Positions 21,804 to 31,702 of a DNA stretch of 64,000 bases are shown here, in pieces. Numbering within the stretch: position 1 is the first letter of the stretch; the number at the start of each line of letters is the position of its first letter. The notes below the pieces were generated by a model. That model saw only the letters and a program-made list of their open reading frames with translations. It had not been told where the DNA came from and did no database searches. Origin of the DNA: Enterococcus sp. BWB1-3 (lineage in GTDB: Bacteria > Bacillota > Bacilli > Lactobacillales > Enterococcaceae); contig NZ_JADOEP010000018.1 of assembly GCF_016745275.1 (NCBI RefSeq), forward strand, positions 21,501 to 85,500, read 5' to 3'. Made by a program: the position numbers and the translations under genes.

Positions 21804-23480
21804 ATGACTCATTTATCAGATATTGAAATTGCAAATACGGTTCAAATGAAACCAATTGAGGAGATCGCTGAAAAAACCGGAATTGATGCAGAAAATCTAT
21901 CTTTGTACGGAAAATATAAGGCAAAGGTCAACGTTCATCAATTAGGGAGCTTAAAAGATAAGAAAAACGGCAAATTGATTCTGGTTACTGCTATTACTCC
22001 AACACCAGCTGGAGAGGGGAAAACCACAACCTCAGTCGGGTTGGCTGATGCACTGACAAAGCTTGGAAAAAATGCAATTATTGCTTTGAGAGAACCTTCA
22101 TTAGGACCTGTATTTGGTGTTAAAGGAGGTGCTGCTGGCGGCGGCTATGCCCAGGTGGTTCCAATGGAAGATATCAACCTTCATTTTACTGGTGATTTCC
22201 ATGCTATCGGAGCAGCTAATAATTTACTGGCAGCTTTGCTGGACAATCATATCCATCAAGGCAACAGCTTAGGGATCGATTCCCGACGGATTACATGGAA
22301 ACGTGTAGTGGATATGAATGACCGACAGCTGCGTCATATTGTAGATGGCCTTCAGGGAAAAGTCAACGGCGTTCCTAGAGAAGATGGCTATGACATTACG
22401 GTAGCATCGGAAATTATGGCAATCCTTTGTCTGGCAAAGGATATCGTTGACTTGAAAGAAAAATTACGCAAAATCATTGTGGCGTATTCCTTTACCGGAG
22501 AGCCCGTCACTGCAGGTGACTTGAAAGCTGAAGGGGCTTTAACTGCTCTGCTGAAAGAGGCAATTCATCCTAATCTAGTTCAAACATTGGAGCAAACACC
22601 AGCCTTTATCCATGGTGGACCATTTGCCAATATCGCTCATGGCTGTAATAGTGTACTGGCAACAAAAATGGCTTTGAAATATGCTGATTATGCTGTAACT
22701 GAGGCAGGCTTCGGTGCAGATTTAGGTGCGGAAAAGTTCATTGACATCAAATGCCGACTGGCTGATTTACAACCGGATGCTGTAGTATTGGTGGCAACTA
22801 TTCGCGCTCTGAAAATGCATGGCGGTGTTAAAAAGACAGAATTGGGAGCAGAAAATGTCGAAGCTGTGATCAATGGTCTGCCTAATTTGGAGAAGCATCT
22901 GTCAAATATTCAAAATGTCTATGGTCTGCCGGTGGTTGTAGCGATCAATAAATTCCCGACAGATACAGAAGCTGAATTACAAGCAGTTCATGCAGCCTGT
23001 GAGGATCGCGGCGTAGAGGTTGTATTATCTGATGTCTGGGGCTCAGGAGGTGCTGGCGGTGAAACGTTGGCTAAGAAGGTCATAGAATTGGCAGAACAGA
23101 CGAATACCTTTAGCTACGTATATGAGCTATCTGATAGTATTGAAGAAAAATTAAATAAAATCGTCCAAAAGGTTTATGGGGGTCAGGGGGTTGAATTAGC
23201 TCCTGCTGCTCGTAGAGAGCTGCAGGAACTGGAACGACTGGGCTTTTCCAACTATCCGATTTGTATGGCGAAGACACAGTATTCATTCTCTGATGATGCC
23301 AGTCTCATTGGGGCGCCTAAGGACTTCACTGTGGCAATCAAAAACTTAAAAGTTTCAGCAGGTGCCGGCTTTATTGTTGCATTAACAGGTGCCGTCATGA
23401 CAATGCCGGGCTTACCCAAATCACCGGCAGCTGAACGTATTGATGTTGATGCAGATGGGAATATCTCTGGTCTGTTTTAG
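21804..23480 (+). CDS. fhs: Formate-tetrahydrofolate ligase
   Basis: 10-formyl-THF synthetase, 558 residues, full length. The P-loop is [14 protein letters not shown], followed by [18 protein letters not shown]. In histidine catabolism it can run in reverse, making ATP and formate from 10-formyl-THF, which would explain the formate channel nearby. It sits between fchA and hutD with short gaps, so it is part of the hut operon, although a one-carbon biosynthetic role is also possible. Confidence 0.96.
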   Translation: MTHLSDIEIANTVQMKPIEEIAEKTGIDAENLSLYGKYKAKVNVHQLGSLKDKKNGKLILVTAITPTPAGEGKTTTSVGLADALTKLGKNAIIALREPSLGPVFGVKGGAAGGGYAQVVPMEDINLHFTGDFHAIGAANNLLAALLDNHIHQGNSLGIDSRRITWKRVVDMNDRQLRHIVDGLQGKVNGVPREDGYDITVASEIMAILCLAKDIVDLKEKLRKIIVAYSFTGEPVTAGDLKAEGALTALLKEAIHPNLVQTLEQTPAFIHGGPFANIAHGCNSVLATKMALKYADYAVTEAGFGADLGAEKFIDIKCRLADLQPDAVVLVATIRALKMHGGVKKTELGAENVEAVINGLPNLEKHLSNIQNVYGLPVVVAINKFPTDTEAELQAVHAACEDRGVEVVLSDVWGSGGAGGETLAKKVIELAEQTNTFSYVYELSDSIEEKLNKIVQKVYGGQGVELAPAARRELQELERLGFSNYPICMAKTQYSFSDDASLIGAPKDFTVAIKNLKVSAGAGFIVALTGAVMTMPGLPKSPAAERIDVDADGNISGLF

Positions 23481-23501
23481 CCAGAATGTTTAGAGACCTG
23501 C

Positions 23502-24116
23502 ATGGGAATTTGTAGATTAACCTCAAAAGAGTATCATGTCTCTGACTGGAGCGGCGGAAAGACAACGGAAATCTATCTTTCCCCTCCAGAGGGGCAGTAT
23601 CAAATCGGTAAATTTGACTATCGAGTGTCTAGTGCAAGAGTTGATTTGGAAACAACTATTTTCAGCGAGTTACCCGGCTATAAGCGTTTAATTATGCCGA
23701 TTGAGCAATCTTTGACATTAGAACATGTATATCCAGTTGATACAGTAGAAAGAGTCATTCTCCAGCCATTTGAGAGCCACTGCTTTGATGGTGGTCAAAA
23801 GACAACAAGCTATGGAAAATGCCGGGATTTCAATCTAATTTATCGACCGGAGTATTTTGGGGAAATGATTGCTTTGATGAAGGAACAGCCTTATTTTATC
23901 GAGCCTGGTAAAACCTATCTATTTTATGCGTTAACAGATGTGTTGGTGGAGATTTTTGAAAAAAATGAATGTATTTCGTCACTGCAGCTTTGCGGTGAGG
24001 AGAGCATACTTTTCTCGGAACATACATTCCAGCTGTTATTGGCAGCAATCCCGAAGAAAAGAACGCATCGTGAACCACTGGCAATTTGGACAACTATTGC
24101 GCGAATGAGCGAATGA
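23502..24116 (+). CDS. hutD: HutD/Ves family protein
   Basis: 204-residue cupin-like HutD family protein. The start WSGGKTTEIYLSPPEGQY and the FDYRVSSARVDLETTIFSELPGYKR segment are characteristic. HutD is linked to histidine utilisation in many bacteria. Its biochemical role is not settled; a governor of hut expression has been proposed in Pseudomonas. It is 21 bp after fhs with a weak ribosome site, so translation may depend on upstream reading. Confidence 0.85.
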   Translation: MGICRLTSKEYHVSDWSGGKTTEIYLSPPEGQYQIGKFDYRVSSARVDLETTIFSELPGYKRLIMPIEQSLTLEHVYPVDTVERVILQPFESHCFDGGQKTTSYGKCRDFNLIYRPEYFGEMIALMKEQPYFIEPGKTYLFYALTDVLVEIFEKNECISSLQLCGEESILFSEHTFQLLLAAIPKKRTHREPLAIWTTIARMSE

Positions 24117-24145
24117 TTTAAAAATGTTCACGCTAAGATGAACAT

Positions 24146-24160
24146 TTGAAAGCGTTACCT
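24146..24160. promoter_or_regulatory. cre box before the permease
   Basis: TTGAAAGCGTTACCT matches the CcpA consensus WTGNAANCGNWNNCW at every fixed position. It follows a small hairpin (AAATGTTCA/TGAACATTT). It suggests glucose repression of the distal hut genes. Confidence 0.65.
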
Positions 24161-24218
24161 TTTTTAATCTAAAAAAACTACTGACTGTTAGTGGATTACA
24201 GCCAGAGAGGAGAAAAAT

Positions 24219-25547
24219 ATGGACAAGAATCAGGAGATGGAAAACGAAAAGTCCAAGTTTAGTTTGAATGGTGCAACATTATATGGGATTAATGCAGTAA
24301 TTGGTTCAGGGATATTCCTGCTGCCTCGAACGATTTACAGGGATCTGGGACCGGCCTCCTTGATCGCTATGCTGCTGGATGCTGTTTTAGTATTGATGCT
24401 GGCTGTTTGTTTTGCAGAGGTAGCTGGGTATTTTAACAAAAATGGCGGTGCTTTTCAGTATTCTAAAACAGCTTTTGGAGACCTTGTAGGTTTCAACGTG
24501 GGCTTATTGGGTTGGTTTGTCACGATTATCGCCTGGTCAGCTATGGCTGCCGGCTTTGCTAAATTATTGATTGTGACCTTTCCCAGCTTAGAAGGAAAGA
24601 ATACCATTATTAGTATTTTACTTGTTTTGTTTTTATCCTTGATCAACAGCTTTGGGATTAAAACATCAAAGATTTTTACGATTACGATTACGATTGCAAA
24701 ACTGATTCCGATTATTGCCTTTTCAGTTATCAGCCTTTTCTTTATTAGACATGGGTTTTCTGAAGGAAACTTTACACCCTTTCTACAACTGAATCCGGAT
24801 ATGACACTATCACAGGCAATGGCTTCAACATCGTTAACTGTTTTTTATGCCTTTATTGGTTTTGAAGCGCTGCCGGTTGTTGCTGGAGAAATGCGTAATG
24901 CCAAGAAAAATGTGCCAATCGCAATTATTGGTTCGATTAGTATTGTTTCGATCTTATATTTTATAATTATTTCCGGAACGATTGCTATGCTGGGAACAGG
25001 CATTTTACAAAGTAATGCACCTGTTCAAGATGCGTTTGTAAAAATGATTGGTCCAGCAGGAAAATGGCTGATTTCCATTGGGGCATTAGTTTCCATTGCT
25101 GGGTTGAACATGGGTGATTCCGTGATGATTCCTCGATATGGTGCCTCAATTTCTGATGAAGGCCTGCTGCCAAAAATGATTGCCAGAAAAAATGGGCGTG
25201 GCGCTCCCATCGTTGCTATCATCGTATCAGGAGTACTAACGGTAATCTTACTGTTGAGCGGCTCATTTGAGCAGCTTGCGGAATTAAGTGTTGTCTTTCG
25301 TTTTATTCAGTATATTCCTACCGCATTATCCGTTATCTGGCTGCGCAAAAAAGGGATGGATCACGTACCGGTCTTTCGCTTACCATTTGGTCCGGTAATT
25401 CCAATCCTATCCATTATTGTTAGTATCTGGATGCTGGCAGCTGCTGATCCAATTAATATTATTTCCGGTATTGTTGGTATTGTTGTTGCAACGATTTTAT
25501 ATTTTGTATTGAATCGTAAAAATGAAGCTGCCGATGGAGAAATTTGA
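24219..25547 (+). CDS. APC-family amino acid permease
   Basis: 442-residue amino acid/polyamine/organocation transporter with about twelve helices. The N-terminal NGATLYGINAVIGSGIFLLP contains the conserved GSGIF substrate loop, and FYAFIGFEALPVVAGEMRNAKKN is the typical TM6-TM7 segment. AGAGAGGAG precedes the start. Location between hutD and hutH makes histidine, or exchange of histidine for a product such as glutamate, the probable substrate. The sequence does not prove which. Confidence 0.85.
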   Translation: MDKNQEMENEKSKFSLNGATLYGINAVIGSGIFLLPRTIYRDLGPASLIAMLLDAVLVLMLAVCFAEVAGYFNKNGGAFQYSKTAFGDLVGFNVGLLGWFVTIIAWSAMAAGFAKLLIVTFPSLEGKNTIISILLVLFLSLINSFGIKTSKIFTITITIAKLIPIIAFSVISLFFIRHGFSEGNFTPFLQLNPDMTLSQAMASTSLTVFYAFIGFEALPVVAGEMRNAKKNVPIAIIGSISIVSILYFIIISGTIAMLGTGILQSNAPVQDAFVKMIGPAGKWLISIGALVSIAGLNMGDSVMIPRYGASISDEGLLPKMIARKNGRGAPIVAIIVSGVLTVILLLSGSFEQLAELSVVFRFIQYIPTALSVIWLRKKGMDHVPVFRLPFGPVIPILSIIVSIWMLAAADPINIISGIVGIVVATILYFVLNRKNEAADGEI

Positions 25548-25626
25548 TTAGCGAATCGAAAGATAGCAGAAACTGGAAAGCCATAATGAAAAAAAGATTA
25601 TGTGCTTAAACGCAAGGATGGGGAGA

Positions 25627-26964
25627 ATGAGAATAAGCAGTGAGGAAGCAATTGCCTGGATTCACCGGAGAATACCTGTTGGTCAGCGTCCGGGATTGCG
25701 TCGTGTGAACCGTTTGCTTAAAATGGTTGGACATCCTGAAAGAAATGTCCCCACGATTCATATTGGCGGGACTAACGGGAAAGGATCTACTGTTACCTAC
25801 TTGAGCTGTTTGCTGCAGGAAACAGGTCTGTCCGTAGGCACCTTTACCTCCCCTTATATTGAGTGTTTTAATGAACGCCTGTCAATCAATGGACAGCCGA
25901 TTTCTGATGAGCAGTTAATCGCCTATGTTGAAAAATATCAACCATTAGTTATGCGGCTGGATGAGGTACAGGAAACAAAAGGAATAACAGAATTTGAATT
26001 ATTGACCGTAATGGCTTTTGATTACTTTTCCAATATGCAGGTGGATGTATTGATTATGGAGGTCGGCATAGGGGGACGCTGGGACAGCACAAATGTCTGT
26101 CACCCGTTATTAACGGCAATTACGACGATTGGAAAAGATCATACAGATATTTTGGGGGAGACGCTGACGGAGATTGCTGGTCAAAAAACAGGAATCATTA
26201 AACCGTACGTACCTGTTGTGACGGGTCCTCTCCCTAAAGAAGCCTTGAGGGTTGTACAGAAAGAAGCCGGCAAACAACAAAGTCAGTTATACTGTTTAGG
26301 GGAAGGCTTTCAGGTCAGCTATGAACACCCTGCGGATTTTTGGGGAGAGCTCTTTCATTATTATAGTCGGAATCTCTCTCTGTATGATCTGCGTCTGCCG
26401 CTTGCAGGCAGACACCAGATCGAAAATGCCGGCGTTGCTCTTTGCTTGTATGAATTATTTTGTGAATTGAACGAGCTGCCGGTGTGTTCTGACAATATTT
26501 ATCGTGGGTTTTTACGAGTGCAATGGCCGGCTAGAATGGAGCCTGTCAATCAGACACCATTGATTATCTTGGACGGCGCGCATAATGAAGCGGCAGTTGA
26601 GCGCTTGGTTGAAACGATTCAGAACGAATTCTGCCATCAGCAGGTGTTTATTCTATTTTCTGCTTTGGTGACAAAGGATATTCAGAAAATGCTTTTACTG
26701 CTTCAAGCAATTCCGAATGTCCGCGTGTATGTAACAACCTTTTCTTATCCAAAGGCTATGGTCTTTGATGAAAGCTGGCTTAAGGAGCATCCGGAAATTT
26801 CCCATGCTGCTGATTGGCAGGAATTGATCTATCATTTCAAACAGACCATGAATAAAAATGAGCTTTTGATTGTCACCGGTTCGCTTTATTTTGTTTCTCA
26901 GGTCAGACAGCTTCTGATCAGTGAAACAAAAAATGAAACAGCGAAGCAGAGTAAAAAGAAATAA
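25627..26964 (+). CDS. folC: Folylpolyglutamate synthase family protein
   Basis: Mur-ligase-like FolC, 445 residues. The P-loop HIGGTNGKGSTVTYL, TFTSPYIECFNERL and GIGGRWDSTNV are intact, as is ILDGAHNEAA in the C-terminal domain. It adds glutamate to folates so they are retained. I place the start at 25627 after AAGGATGGGG; ATGs at 25600 and 25618 are alternatives. Encoding it inside a hut operon again ties histidine breakdown to the folate pool. A second housekeeping folC is probably elsewhere. Confidence 0.9.
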   Translation: MRISSEEAIAWIHRRIPVGQRPGLRRVNRLLKMVGHPERNVPTIHIGGTNGKGSTVTYLSCLLQETGLSVGTFTSPYIECFNERLSINGQPISDEQLIAYVEKYQPLVMRLDEVQETKGITEFELLTVMAFDYFSNMQVDVLIMEVGIGGRWDSTNVCHPLLTAITTIGKDHTDILGETLTEIAGQKTGIIKPYVPVVTGPLPKEALRVVQKEAGKQQSQLYCLGEGFQVSYEHPADFWGELFHYYSRNLSLYDLRLPLAGRHQIENAGVALCLYELFCELNELPVCSDNIYRGFLRVQWPARMEPVNQTPLIILDGAHNEAAVERLVETIQNEFCHQQVFILFSALVTKDIQKMLLLLQAIPNVRVYVTTFSYPKAMVFDESWLKEHPEISHAADWQELIYHFKQTMNKNELLIVTGSLYFVSQVRQLLISETKNETAKQSKKK

Positions 26965-27026
26965 GTGTGTTTGCTTTGATTAAAATAAGACGGAGTCAAA
27001 TTAATTTTGGCGAGGAGGAAAATGAA

Positions 27027-28571
27027 ATGGCAAATGTATTAATATTAGATGGAGATAGTTTGACCTTAGAAGATGTGGCAGCGGTTGCACGCCAAGGTGT
27101 CATTTGTAAAATAGATGAAGCGGCGAAGAAAGAGGTTATTGCTTCAAGAAAGATTGTAGATAAAATAGTGGAAGAGCGCCGGGTTGTCTATGGTGTCAAT
27201 ACAGGATTTGGCTCTCTTTGTAATGTGAGCATCTCAAAAGAAGATACCGTACAGCTTCAGGAAAATTTGATTCGTACCCATGCATGTGGTTATGGCGACC
27301 CCTTTCCGGAGGATGTTGTTCGGGCAATCATGCTGATTCGGGTAAATTCATTGGTTAAAGGATATTCAGGTATTCGCTTAAGTACGATCGAAGCCTTGTT
27401 AGGGATGCTGAATAGCGGTGTGCATCCATTTATTCCGGAGAAAGGCTCTTTAGGTGCTTCAGGTGATTTAGCACCGTTGGCACATATGGTTCTACCTTTA
27501 CTAGGCTTAGGAAAGGCTTACTATAAGGGCGAATTATTGCAGGGCAAGATAGCTATGGAAAAAGCAGGCTTACCGATTATTCAGTTGAGTGCTAAAGAAG
27601 GCTTGGCTTTTATTAACGGAACAACCGTATTAAATGGAGTGGGTGCTCTAGCAACCTATGATGCAATTGAGTTATTGAAATTGTCGGATATTGCCGGTGC
27701 ATTATCCTTGGAGGTACACAATGGTATCTCAAGTCCTTTTGCAGAAAATTTACATACCATTCGCCCTCAAAATGGTCAATTAGCCACTGCAAAAAATATA
27801 CGTCAGCTGATCAAAGGCAGTGCATACACTACTGTGGCAACTGCTGATCGAGTACAGGACCCTTATACTTTGCGCTGTATCCCGCAAATTCATGGAACCA
27901 GCAAAGACAGCGTTGCCTATGTCAAAGAGAAGGTTGAAATTGAGCTCAACTCGGTTACCGATAACCCAATTATTACTAGAACCGGTGAAGTAATTTCAGG
28001 CGGAAACTTTCACGGTGAACCATTGGCACAGCCATTTGATTTTCTGGGGATTGCTGCTTCTGAAATCGGAAATGTTTCTGAGCGCCGTGTTGAGCGTCTG
28101 GTGAACAGCCAATTAAGTAAGCTGCCTTCATTCCTGGTAAAATATCCAGGATTGAACTCTGGGTTTATGATTACACAATATGCTTGCGCCTCTCTAGCTT
28201 CAGAGAATAAAATCCTTTCTCATCCGGCCAGTGTAGATTCTATCCCTTCTTGTGAAAATCAGGAGGATTTTGTCAGTATGGGAACAACAGCGGCAAGAAA
28301 AGCAGCGGAGATTATTAAGAATTCCCGTAGAATTGTTGCAACTGAAATCATGGCAGCTTGTCAAGCGCTTGATATAAAACAGCAGCAAAAAGACCTTGGT
28401 AAAGGAACAAAGGTTGCATATGAACAATTTAGAAAAGTCGTTAACTTTATTGAAAACGATAAGGATATTGAAATCTATGAAGAACTAAATAAAGCGACAA
28501 ATGCTTTAACTGACGGAAAATTATTAGCAGCCGTAGAACAGGCAGTCACTTTAGACATCCAATTTAACTAG
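27027..28571 (+). CDS. hutH: Histidine ammonia-lyase
   Basis: Removes ammonia from histidine to give urocanate, the first pathway step. 514 residues. The self-forming MIO cofactor triad Ala-Ser-Gly is in SLGASGDLAPLAH, and NTGFGSL and the HNGISSPFAENLH segment are conserved. The start at 27027 follows CGAGGAGG; an upstream in-frame ATG at 26967 has no ribosome site. It is the last enzyme gene of the operon and is followed by a terminator. Confidence 0.97.
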   Translation: MANVLILDGDSLTLEDVAAVARQGVICKIDEAAKKEVIASRKIVDKIVEERRVVYGVNTGFGSLCNVSISKEDTVQLQENLIRTHACGYGDPFPEDVVRAIMLIRVNSLVKGYSGIRLSTIEALLGMLNSGVHPFIPEKGSLGASGDLAPLAHMVLPLLGLGKAYYKGELLQGKIAMEKAGLPIIQLSAKEGLAFINGTTVLNGVGALATYDAIELLKLSDIAGALSLEVHNGISSPFAENLHTIRPQNGQLATAKNIRQLIKGSAYTTVATADRVQDPYTLRCIPQIHGTSKDSVAYVKEKVEIELNSVTDNPIITRTGEVISGGNFHGEPLAQPFDFLGIAASEIGNVSERRVERLVNSQLSKLPSFLVKYPGLNSGFMITQYACASLASENKILSHPASVDSIPSCENQEDFVSMGTTAARKAAEIIKNSRRIVATEIMAACQALDIKQQQKDLGKGTKVAYEQFRKVVNFIENDKDIEIYEELNKATNALTDGKLLAAVEQAVTLDIQFN

Positions 28572-28576
28572 AGCAA

Positions 28577-28638
28577 AAAAGACAAGCAGGAAAAGTCAGC
28601 AGCTAAAAATGATGCGCATCCCCTGCTTGTTTTGCCAT
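28577..28638 (+). terminator. Terminator after hutH
   Basis: GACAAGCAGG pairs with CCTGCTTGTT, ending in TTTTG. It separates hutH from the second hisS. Confidence 0.6.
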
Positions 28639-28681
28639 ATCTTCGTTTACATACAATAACCTTAAAAAGGGGGAACATCGC

Positions 28682-29959
28682 ATGCGCTATCAAAAACCAA
28701 AAGGAACCATTGATATTTTACCCGGGCAATCAGAAAAATGGCAGTATATAGAGGCCGCTGCCAGAGAGGTTTTTCAACGCTATAATTTTCATGAAGTACG
28801 GACACCGATTTTTGAGCATTTTGAAGTGATTGCTCGAAGTGTAGGAGAAAGTACAGACATTGTCAGTAAAGAAATGTATGACTTTTATGATAAAGGCAAC
28901 CGTCATATCACACTGCGTCCGGAGGGAACAGCCCCTCTTGTAAGAAGCTATGTGGAAAACAAGCTCTATGGACCTGAACACAGTCATCCATTTAAGGCTT
29001 ATTATATGGGGCCTATGTTTCGTTATGAACGACCTCAAGCTGGGCGGCTTCGGCAGTTTCATCAGATTGGCGTAGAAGTGATCGGCAGCAGTAATCCCGC
29101 AACTGATGTAGAAACGATGATGATGGCTTTAGAATTTTTTAACTGTTTAGGGGTCAATGAAACGAAATTGGTCATCAATTCTTTAGGGACCCGAGAAAGC
29201 CGTAAAAAGTATCGTCAGACATTGATTGATTATTTGACACAATTTGAAGAACAGCTGAGTGAAGATTCAAAGCGGCGGCTTTATCAAAATCCCCTTCGAG
29301 TACTAGACAGTAAGGATGCAAGGGATCAGAAAATCATCACAGGGGCACCATCTATTTTAGACAGCCTTGACAGAGAAAGCAGCTTATTTTTTGAAGAAGT
29401 TAAACAACTGCTGGAGGACGCGAATATTTCGTATAGCGTGGATCATCGTATGGTACGTGGACTGGACTATTATAATCACACTGTCTTTGAAATTATGAGT
29501 GAGGCAGCTGCCTTTAATGGTGTGCTTACAACGATTTGTGCCGGGGGACGTTACGATGGTTTGATTAGTGAATTTGGAGGACCAGCTGTTGTAGATACAG
29601 GCTTTGGCTTTGCACTGGGAATCGAGCGGGCGCTGCTTGCAAGTGAAGCTGAAGGGAGAAGCATTCCGGTTTCCAGAGAGATAGATGTTTATGTTGCTTG
29701 TCTGGCACCTTCCGGAAACGGCTATGCGCAACAGGTTGCACAAACAGCTAGAAAAGCGAAATTGATCGTTGAGCGGGATATCTCCTACCAAAAGATTCGA
29801 AATCAGCTTCGCAAAGCAAATAAACTAAATGCAAAAATTGTTGCGATTATTGGTGAAAATGAAGTAAATGATGCACAGGTGGTTTTGAAGGATATGCATT
29901 CCGGTGAAGAGCTGCGTATTCCCTATACGCAGTTAACAGCTTATTTTGATAACGTTTAG
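28682..29959 (+). CDS. Histidyl-tRNA synthetase, paralogue 1
   Basis: Complete class II HisRS of 425 residues. Motif 2 ([21 protein letters not shown]), the histidine signatures [13 protein letters not shown] and CAGGRYDGL, and motif 3 ([11 protein letters not shown]) are intact, and a C-terminal anticodon-binding domain is present. It differs from paralogue 2 at 31703 and has no T-box leader. It is followed by a YitT-family gene, like the main hisS-aspS locus, so the pair looks like an old duplication or import. It is placed directly after hutH; a link to histidine depletion is inference. Confidence 0.93.
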   Translation: MRYQKPKGTIDILPGQSEKWQYIEAAAREVFQRYNFHEVRTPIFEHFEVIARSVGESTDIVSKEMYDFYDKGNRHITLRPEGTAPLVRSYVENKLYGPEHSHPFKAYYMGPMFRYERPQAGRLRQFHQIGVEVIGSSNPATDVETMMMALEFFNCLGVNETKLVINSLGTRESRKKYRQTLIDYLTQFEEQLSEDSKRRLYQNPLRVLDSKDARDQKIITGAPSILDSLDRESSLFFEEVKQLLEDANISYSVDHRMVRGLDYYNHTVFEIMSEAAAFNGVLTTICAGGRYDGLISEFGGPAVVDTGFGFALGIERALLASEAEGRSIPVSREIDVYVACLAPSGNGYAQQVAQTARKAKLIVERDISYQKIRNQLRKANKLNAKIVAIIGENEVNDAQVVLKDMHSGEELRIPYTQLTAYFDNV

Positions 29960-29968
29960 AAATATAAG

Positions 29969-30865
29969 ATGAAATGGGCGAAAACAATGAGGATGTTAAG
30001 AAACAAAGATTTTTGGCAGGAAATGATTACAAAATTAACGGTTATTTTGATTTACGCATTTTTATACTCAATTGCATTAAACTTGTTTTGGCAGCCGGGA
30101 AGGATATATGCTGGGGGAATTACTGGCTTATCCCAGATCATTTCCACTGTTGTTACACGCTGGGGCTCATTTTATCTGCCTATCTCAGTTATTTACTATG
30201 TGTTGAATATTCCTTTATTTATTCTTGCCTGGTTTAAACTCAATCGGAAGCTTGTTATTTTTATGATCGTCAGTGTTACCAGCGCTTCTTTTGCTATTCA
30301 AATTTTACCCTCCGTCGCACTAACCACAGATCCGATTATCTGTGCGATTTTTGGCGGAGCGGTCAATGGCTTTTCATTAGGTCTGGCCCTGAAGTATGGA
30401 TTGTCTACAGGAGGCCTGGACATTGTTATCATTATCTTGCGTAAATGGACCGGTCAAAGTGTTGGGGCAATTTCTATGATTATCAATGGATTGATTGTTT
30501 TGACTGCAGGCTATTTATTTGGCTGGCCCTATGCTTTTTACAGTCTGCTTTCCATTATTGTCAGCGGGAAGGTTACTGACTTGGTTTATGTAAAGCATCA
30601 AAAGGTGCAGGTGATGATTATCACACAAAAGCCGGAGCTAGTCATTCCGGGACTGCAGGCCCAATTGACTAGAGGAATCACGATAATTCCACAGGCAGAA
30701 GGTGCCTACGATCATCAACCGCAAACGATTTTAATCACCATCATCACCTACTATGAAATGGAGCTGCTGGAAAAAATTATGAAAAAGGTTGACCCGCACG
30801 CATTTGTCAGTGTATCGCAGGACGTGAAGATTTTAAGCCAGTTCAAGGAGCTGGACATTGTGTAG
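29969..30865 (+). CDS. YitT family membrane protein, paralogue 1
   Basis: 298-residue membrane protein with five or six hydrophobic helices in the YitT (DUF161) part and a C-terminal cytosolic DUF2179 domain (VQVMIITQKPELV through DPHAFVSVSQDVKILSQF). Function in this family is unknown. It follows hisS paralogue 1 by 10 bp. A close paralogue at 50597 shares the segments FWQPG/FYQPG and DPIICAIFGGAV. The start could also be the ATG at 29987. Neither start has a strong ribosome site, so coupling to hisS is likely. Confidence 0.85.
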   Translation: MKWAKTMRMLRNKDFWQEMITKLTVILIYAFLYSIALNLFWQPGRIYAGGITGLSQIISTVVTRWGSFYLPISVIYYVLNIPLFILAWFKLNRKLVIFMIVSVTSASFAIQILPSVALTTDPIICAIFGGAVNGFSLGLALKYGLSTGGLDIVIIILRKWTGQSVGAISMIINGLIVLTAGYLFGWPYAFYSLLSIIVSGKVTDLVYVKHQKVQVMIITQKPELVIPGLQAQLTRGITIIPQAEGAYDHQPQTILITIITYYEMELLEKIMKKVDPHAFVSVSQDVKILSQFKELDIV

Positions 30866-31077
30866 CGCAAAAGATGATTTCATTGATGAAGTTAAAACAG
30901 CTAAAGCCCTGATTGATTTTGTATCTAATAAAGATTTCAGCAGCAGCCTTCTATGTTAAAATCAACTATTCTCACTTCGACTGGCAGAGCTGCTGTAAAG
31001 CTTGCCTTTTTCTATGGCAGTATTGAATTTTGACATTTTCCGATGATTTATCAAAAAGTAAAAAATCAGTAAAACAT

Positions 31078-31125
31078 AAAAGAACAAGCCTCGAAATGAT
31101 TTCGTGAGGTATTTGTTCTTTTTCA
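31078..31125 (+). terminator. Terminator after yitT paralogue 1
   Basis: AGAACAA and CCTCGAAAT pair with CGTGAGG and TTGTTCT, followed by TTTTC. Confidence 0.7.
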
Positions 31126-31241
31126 GTATAGCTGGCTGACTCTTTACTGTTTAGATAGACTGATCCGTTGCGTTGGAAATAGAAGAGTTTACCTTGCTGT
31201 CGGCGGGAAATAGAAATCTTTGGGAATCATTAAAATACCAC

Positions 31242-31270
31242 TTGACTTTCATGAAAATCTCTAGTAATTT
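31242..31270 (+). promoter_or_regulatory. hisS-aspS promoter
   Basis: TTGACT, 17 bp, TAATTT, just before the T-box leader. Confidence 0.55.
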
Positions 31271-31276
31271 ATAGTT

Positions 31277-31528
31277 TGTATGTAATATTGAAAATCGATG
31301 AAGGAACGAGTAAATTTCTTATTTGTGTCAAAAGAGAGAGAGGCCTTGGCTGAAAGCAGCTCCGCAAAAGAAATCGAAAGACATTCCTGAGATGAATGTA
31401 AGAAAAGCCATTCCGTTACGAGCGTTAATCGTTGAGATGAGAGAGCAATCTTTCAAAATTAGGTGGTACCGCGTATGAATGATTCGTTCGCCCTTGTAGA
31501 TGATACAAGGGCGAATTTTTTATTTATC
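31277..31528 (+). promoter_or_regulatory. T-box leader of hisS-aspS
   Basis: tRNA-sensing antitermination leader. The diagnostic T-box AGGTGGTACCGCG is at 31461-31473, and the terminator hairpin CGCCCTTGTA/TACAAGGGCG with a T run is at 31486-31525. Stem I features include GGAACGAGTA. The likely specifier region reads GACAT at 31380-31384, which contains an Asp codon (GAC) and an overlapping His codon (CAT). Either uncharged tRNA-Asp or tRNA-His could thus be the ligand. Confidence 0.92.
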
Positions 31529-31702
31529 AGGAGATAACAAGAAGTTTGACGTGTCGAGGATAAGAAATCCCAGTTAGTTGATACTGTCCTTTTCATGTTA
31601 ATAACGTTTAGCAAGCGAGCGTTTTGCCAATCGTACAATAACAATTAGTTATTTTCATTGTCAACCAATTGAATCAATGAGAGAGAAATGGAGGAAAATC
31701 AG

